Origin: Helicoverpa zea
Taxonomy: Eukaryota; Arthropoda; Insecta; Lepidoptera; Noctuidae
Length of the DNA: 64,000 bases
Direction: 5' to 3'
Assembly (NCBI RefSeq): GCF_022581195.2
Contig: NC_061465.1
Coordinates: 4,776,501-4,840,500 of the forward strand
The notes below the pieces were generated by a model. It worked only from the letters and a program-made list of their open reading frames with translations. It did not search any database and was not told the origin of the DNA. Made by a program: the position numbers and the translations under genes. Below, piece after piece: positions 62,101 to 64,000 of the stretch. Within the stretch, counting starts at the first letter, position 1; every line of letters starts with the position of its first letter.

Positions 62101-64000
62101 GAATATGAATGTTGATTTATTGACGGTTAAAAATATAATGTAGTTAGCCAAAAGTTCCACTAGCATTGAGAGGAGTTCGAATTGTGATCTGTTTAGGTGA
62201 AAATATGACCAATGTGAAAAATAATAAATGTTTTCAAAACAAAGTATGCCATTTGTAGTTTTCTGTATAGTGCATAAAATGAATGAAGTTCCTAACTACT
62301 TAGCTGTAAATAAATACTAGCCGTTATCAGTAGAAGGTATTGGTGTCATGGAAAACTTCATTCATTTTCTAAATGTAACTACCATCACCAATTTCCATGA
62401 AATTAGCATAACCCTCATCCCTTAATGTACCCCATAAAACTAATGATTAATTGAGTAATAAGAGATCAAAAAGAAAGCTGTCAAGATGCTTATCAAGAAA
62501 TCCATTAACCCTTATGAATGTTGATCGTTACACAAGTGTGTTTGTGTCGCCCTGACTGAAATTTGGGTAAATATAATTTTACTTAATATGATATTTTTAA
62601 TAGTTAATAATCCTGCTGCTAGTTTCCTTTGGAATGTACTAATTACTATTGCATGATCTTCATGTACACCCTTCAAACGCTGATTAATTCACATTGTCCC
62701 GATAGCATGGTCCGAACATTGTCGACTCAACATTATACCAATTCCTATTTTAAATATATTTTCAGTCTTAATCATTTTAATTATATTAGTAGTCATGATA
62801 GATGACAATGTTTATAGAGTTTATTTTTGGATTTTAAAGTTACCCTAGTCGTGCGGTTTATTTTTCCAAGCATGGATGGTGTAATCTATGGAACTGCCAA
62901 CACTGTGCATCTGGTCAGACCTTTGTGACCGGAGCATATGATTGTCGAATATACTTACATTGGCAGTTTCATCAGGTTTTAGGATATCTCATTAGATGTT
63001 GATCAAAAAGTTGTTGCTTGAAAAACTACAAGAATCAAAACTTTTATGTATCTCAAATGGATTGTCATTCAAAGTTTTTCAAACAACGATGATGATATTT
63101 TCCTAAAATTAAACTAAATGTGTACTGAGGTGATGGTTAATAGAGTTCCATCCAATATTTATTTGTTTTTAAACAGTTTATTGTTCCAAATTTATATTAT
63201 TATTATTATCATACGTTTAAATTAGATACAGATACTGCTTAAATAGAAAAAATACTTGTCATGGGGTTTGAACATTTATTTTGCGATAAACAGAATCATT
63301 TGGAATGTTTGCATCTTGACAACTTTTCTTTCTAATGATTATTACATTATTATAATTAATTTTAAGGTAATCGTTTTATGCATCATCATCTTTCGTTTCT
63401 ATCATTCGTCATCTTTCATTTTTCATTCAAACCCCATTTCATTCTAGCGGAGAGCTTTCTTCCAAAATATCCGACGAGTCTTACAATGATAGAATAGTTG
63501 CCGGTGATTGGGTGCACGATTTCTGTATCTGAAAGCACTCCCTGTTTGTCACCAACTACTGATTGCAATGAATGTGTGTATTGCTGTGTACGACTTCTTT
63601 AAAACACAAATTTTCAAGTACACGACAGCTATAACTGCATTGATTACAATCACTTCCTGTCATCTAACATCTTCAGCTTCTGTGACATGATGCATAAACT
63701 AACAATAACAAGAGCAGTAGATACATTTGCCACGTAATTTGAAAATCACATTTTGGCTTTATCCTTTATAGCAAACTGGTATCTTGCTTCTACTGCTCTT
63801 AGATGTACTTCAAATAATATATCGAAGCAATGTTATTTTGACAGGCGTTGAACGATCTGGGTTTGCACCACCTCAGCTCTTGTCTAGTGGCTCGATAATT
63901 GGACTGGCACTGGCTGGAGTTTTCATCTGTCTTCTTATTGTGGACCTCCTTCTCCTGTGCTTCAGGCGGCAAGGAGTCATTGCGACTCTTTGTGGCAAAC
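56029..64000 (+). CDS. Fasciclin 2, cell adhesion molecule (3' part of gene)
   Basis: Twelve exons with GT-AG borders and matching phases encode about 752 residues after the missing signal-peptide exon, plus an alternative terminal exon. Order: five Ig domains, each with its cysteine pair (VVLTC/GNYTC, FKIMC/GTYTC, AAISC/GKYIC, GRLEC/GLYEC, ANLSC/GVYKC), then two fibronectin type III domains, as in insect Fasciclin 2, the NCAM relative. In insects this protein mediates homophilic adhesion between axons, glia and muscle at the cell surface. Many N-x-S/T sites suit an extracellular protein. Two ends are encoded: a GPI-type tail (stop at 60844-60846) or a transmembrane form via 63845. Both forms are known in Manduca and Drosophila. 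The first exon was not found and the cytoplasmic part runs off the window. Confidence 0.95.
56580..56740 (+). CDS. Fas2 exon: second half of Ig1
   Basis: Phase fits the previous exon. Contains AGTRPEIYTEP and the second cysteine in MAGNYTCVATYT. Donor GTGAGT. Confidence 0.93.
56990..57114 (+). CDS. Fas2 exon: first half of Ig2
   Basis: Acceptor TTTTAG, donor GTGAGT. Reads ITWTNANENQYATKGKDF, then FKIMCEV with the first cysteine and VDWFKEGNP. Confidence 0.93.
57223..57363 (+). CDS. Fas2 exon: second half of Ig2
   Basis: In-frame start after TTTTTAG. Contains RYVIHANGLMIKGVEESDDG and the second cysteine in TYTCRAVV. Donor GTAAGT. Confidence 0.93.
57449..57583 (+). CDS. Fas2 exon: first half of Ig3
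   Basis: Reads VYTAPEMEEREPRVEIKEG, first cysteine in AAISCKARG, tryptophan in YSWIK. Donor GTAAAC. Confidence 0.92.
57675..57982 (+). CDS. Fas2 exon: end of Ig3 and start of Ig4
   Basis: Second Ig3 cysteine in GDYGKYICSAVNQAG, then first Ig4 cysteine in GRLECKATGRPAP. It is unusual in joining two half domains in one exon. N-glycosylation motifs NET and NTT are present. Donor GTAAGA. Confidence 0.93.
58297..58418 (+). CDS. Fas2 exon: end of Ig4
   Basis: Completes Ig4 with SSGVITITKLNRTDDGLYEC and FAENAG. Acceptor TTGCAG, donor GTAACT. Confidence 0.92.
58597..58747 (+). CDS. Fas2 exon: first half of Ig5
   Basis: Reads GGEARKNGHLTVHFKPTFEH..., tryptophan in PIWSWNSRP, first cysteine in ANLSCTAESIPNATIKW. 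Donor GTAAGT. Confidence 0.92.
59037..59229 (+). CDS. Fas2 exon: second half of Ig5 and linker
   Basis: Contains SYIIITPTDRGLYGVYKCIA and the linker FREAFPPGPVVQ before the fibronectin domains. Donor GTAAGT. Confidence 0.93.
59484..59758 (+). CDS. Fas2 exon: fibronectin type III domain 1
   Basis: A whole FN3 repeat: tyrosine in LAYTAQYKENG, core tryptophan in FDWNLS, and the YDFRFAAVNRVGPGSW signature. Acceptor TTTCTCAG, donor GTAAGG. Confidence 0.93.
60098..60245 (+). CDS. Fas2 exon: start of fibronectin type III domain 2
   Basis: Reads SPPEQPKWWENESPESLIHG, then YELRWRVPANNGEPIDMYEI and SYCP. Donor GTAAGT. Confidence 0.92.
60508..60846 (+). CDS. Fas2 exon: end of FN3-2 and GPI-form C-terminus
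   Basis: FN3-2 ends with GLHPDTRYRMHVRAHNVLGY. At 60700/60701 lies an internal donor (CTCG|GTGAGT). If it is used, the exon stops at 60700 in phase 1 and joins 63845. If ignored, translation continues for about 48 codons through GEYNPETNEVPVRAGFYDVY, a small-residue stretch (NSQATT) that could hold the GPI attachment site, and a hydrophobic end FFSLLTFVLCLVL with stop TGA at 60844-60846. This arrangement makes one exon serve both isoforms. Confidence 0.93.
   Translation: MLKVSGEWRIASESQCVIEELKSLEAISYEVRGLHPDTRYRMHVRAHNVLGYSLPAQLYVQTALGEYNPETNEVPVRAGFYDVYTASESIYNSQATTYSFFSLLTFVLCLVL
60847..63844 (+). other. 3' UTR of the GPI form, intron of the TM form
   Basis: After the TGA the sequence is very AT-rich, with AATAAA signals at 61127-61132, 61460-61465, 62048-62053 and 62223-62228. 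A GPI-form transcript could therefore end at several places. For the transmembrane form the region 60701-63844 is an intron of about 3.1 kb ending in TTTTGACAG. Short frames here have no recognisable content. Confidence 0.7.
61127..61132 (+). terminator. Poly(A) signal AATAAA, GPI-form candidate
   Basis: First canonical hexamer about 280 bp after the stop codon of the GPI-type form. Later AATAAA copies mean usage cannot be told from sequence. Confidence 0.5.
63845..64000 (+). CDS. Fas2 exon: transmembrane form, partial
   Basis: Joined to the donor at 60700 it completes a glycine codon and reads VERSGFAPPQLLSSGS, a membrane span IIGLALAGVFICLLIVDLLL, then basic CFRR and GVIATLCGK, which fits the juxtamembrane cytoplasmic start of insect Fas2 transmembrane isoforms. 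The exon is open to the window edge, so the donor or the rest of the tail lies outside. Confidence 0.92.

Overview
This window looks like AT-rich nuclear DNA of a moth or butterfly (Lepidoptera). Three things point there: split genes with GT-AG introns, a dense load of short non-autonomous mobile elements of types familiar from Lepidoptera (tRNA-headed SINEs, RTE tails ending in ATG/GAT repeats, Helitrons ending in a GC hairpin plus CTAG, TIR MITEs), and one host gene whose protein matches insect Fasciclin 2. No bacterial genes, operons, CRISPR arrays or ribosomal RNAs are present.

Layout. Positions 1-56028 contain no host coding exon I can support. They are unique AT-rich sequence with scattered insertions: a composite dispersed repeat (395-3055), a SINE (4896-5207), two small inverted-repeat elements (5356-5493 and a very GC-rich foldback at 5711-5897), a second SINE (6918-7182), an RTE 3' fragment (11282-11419), a complete Ty3/gypsy-type LTR retrotransposon on the minus strand (19743-24192), a TIR element carrying a large near-perfect palindrome (24584-25748), a 90-bp insertion with target duplication (40880-40969), two non-autonomous Helitrons (41402-43765 and 51056-51961), a tiny RTE tail (46159-46236), a 138-bp perfect inverted repeat (52291-52675) and a multi-armed foldback (53042-53765).

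From 56029 to the right edge lies the 3' part of the Fasciclin 2 gene (Fas2, plus strand): twelve coding exons encode five Ig domains and two fibronectin type III domains, followed by two alternative C-termini. Reading through exon 60508-60846 gives a hydrophobic tail typical of a GPI anchor. Using an internal donor at 60700/60701 and joining to 63845 gives a transmembrane form that continues beyond the window. The signal-peptide exon was not found, so much or all of 1-56028 may be Fas2 intron 1 (inference).

The LTR retrotransposon is the only other complete coding unit. It has two 212-bp LTRs with no difference seen between them, a 4-bp target duplication, a primer-binding site and polypurine tract, an intact gag and an intact pol (protease, reverse transcriptase, RNase H, integrase). 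Pol is in the -1 frame, and a canonical slippery heptamer sits inside the gag/pol overlap. It looks very recently inserted and possibly still active.
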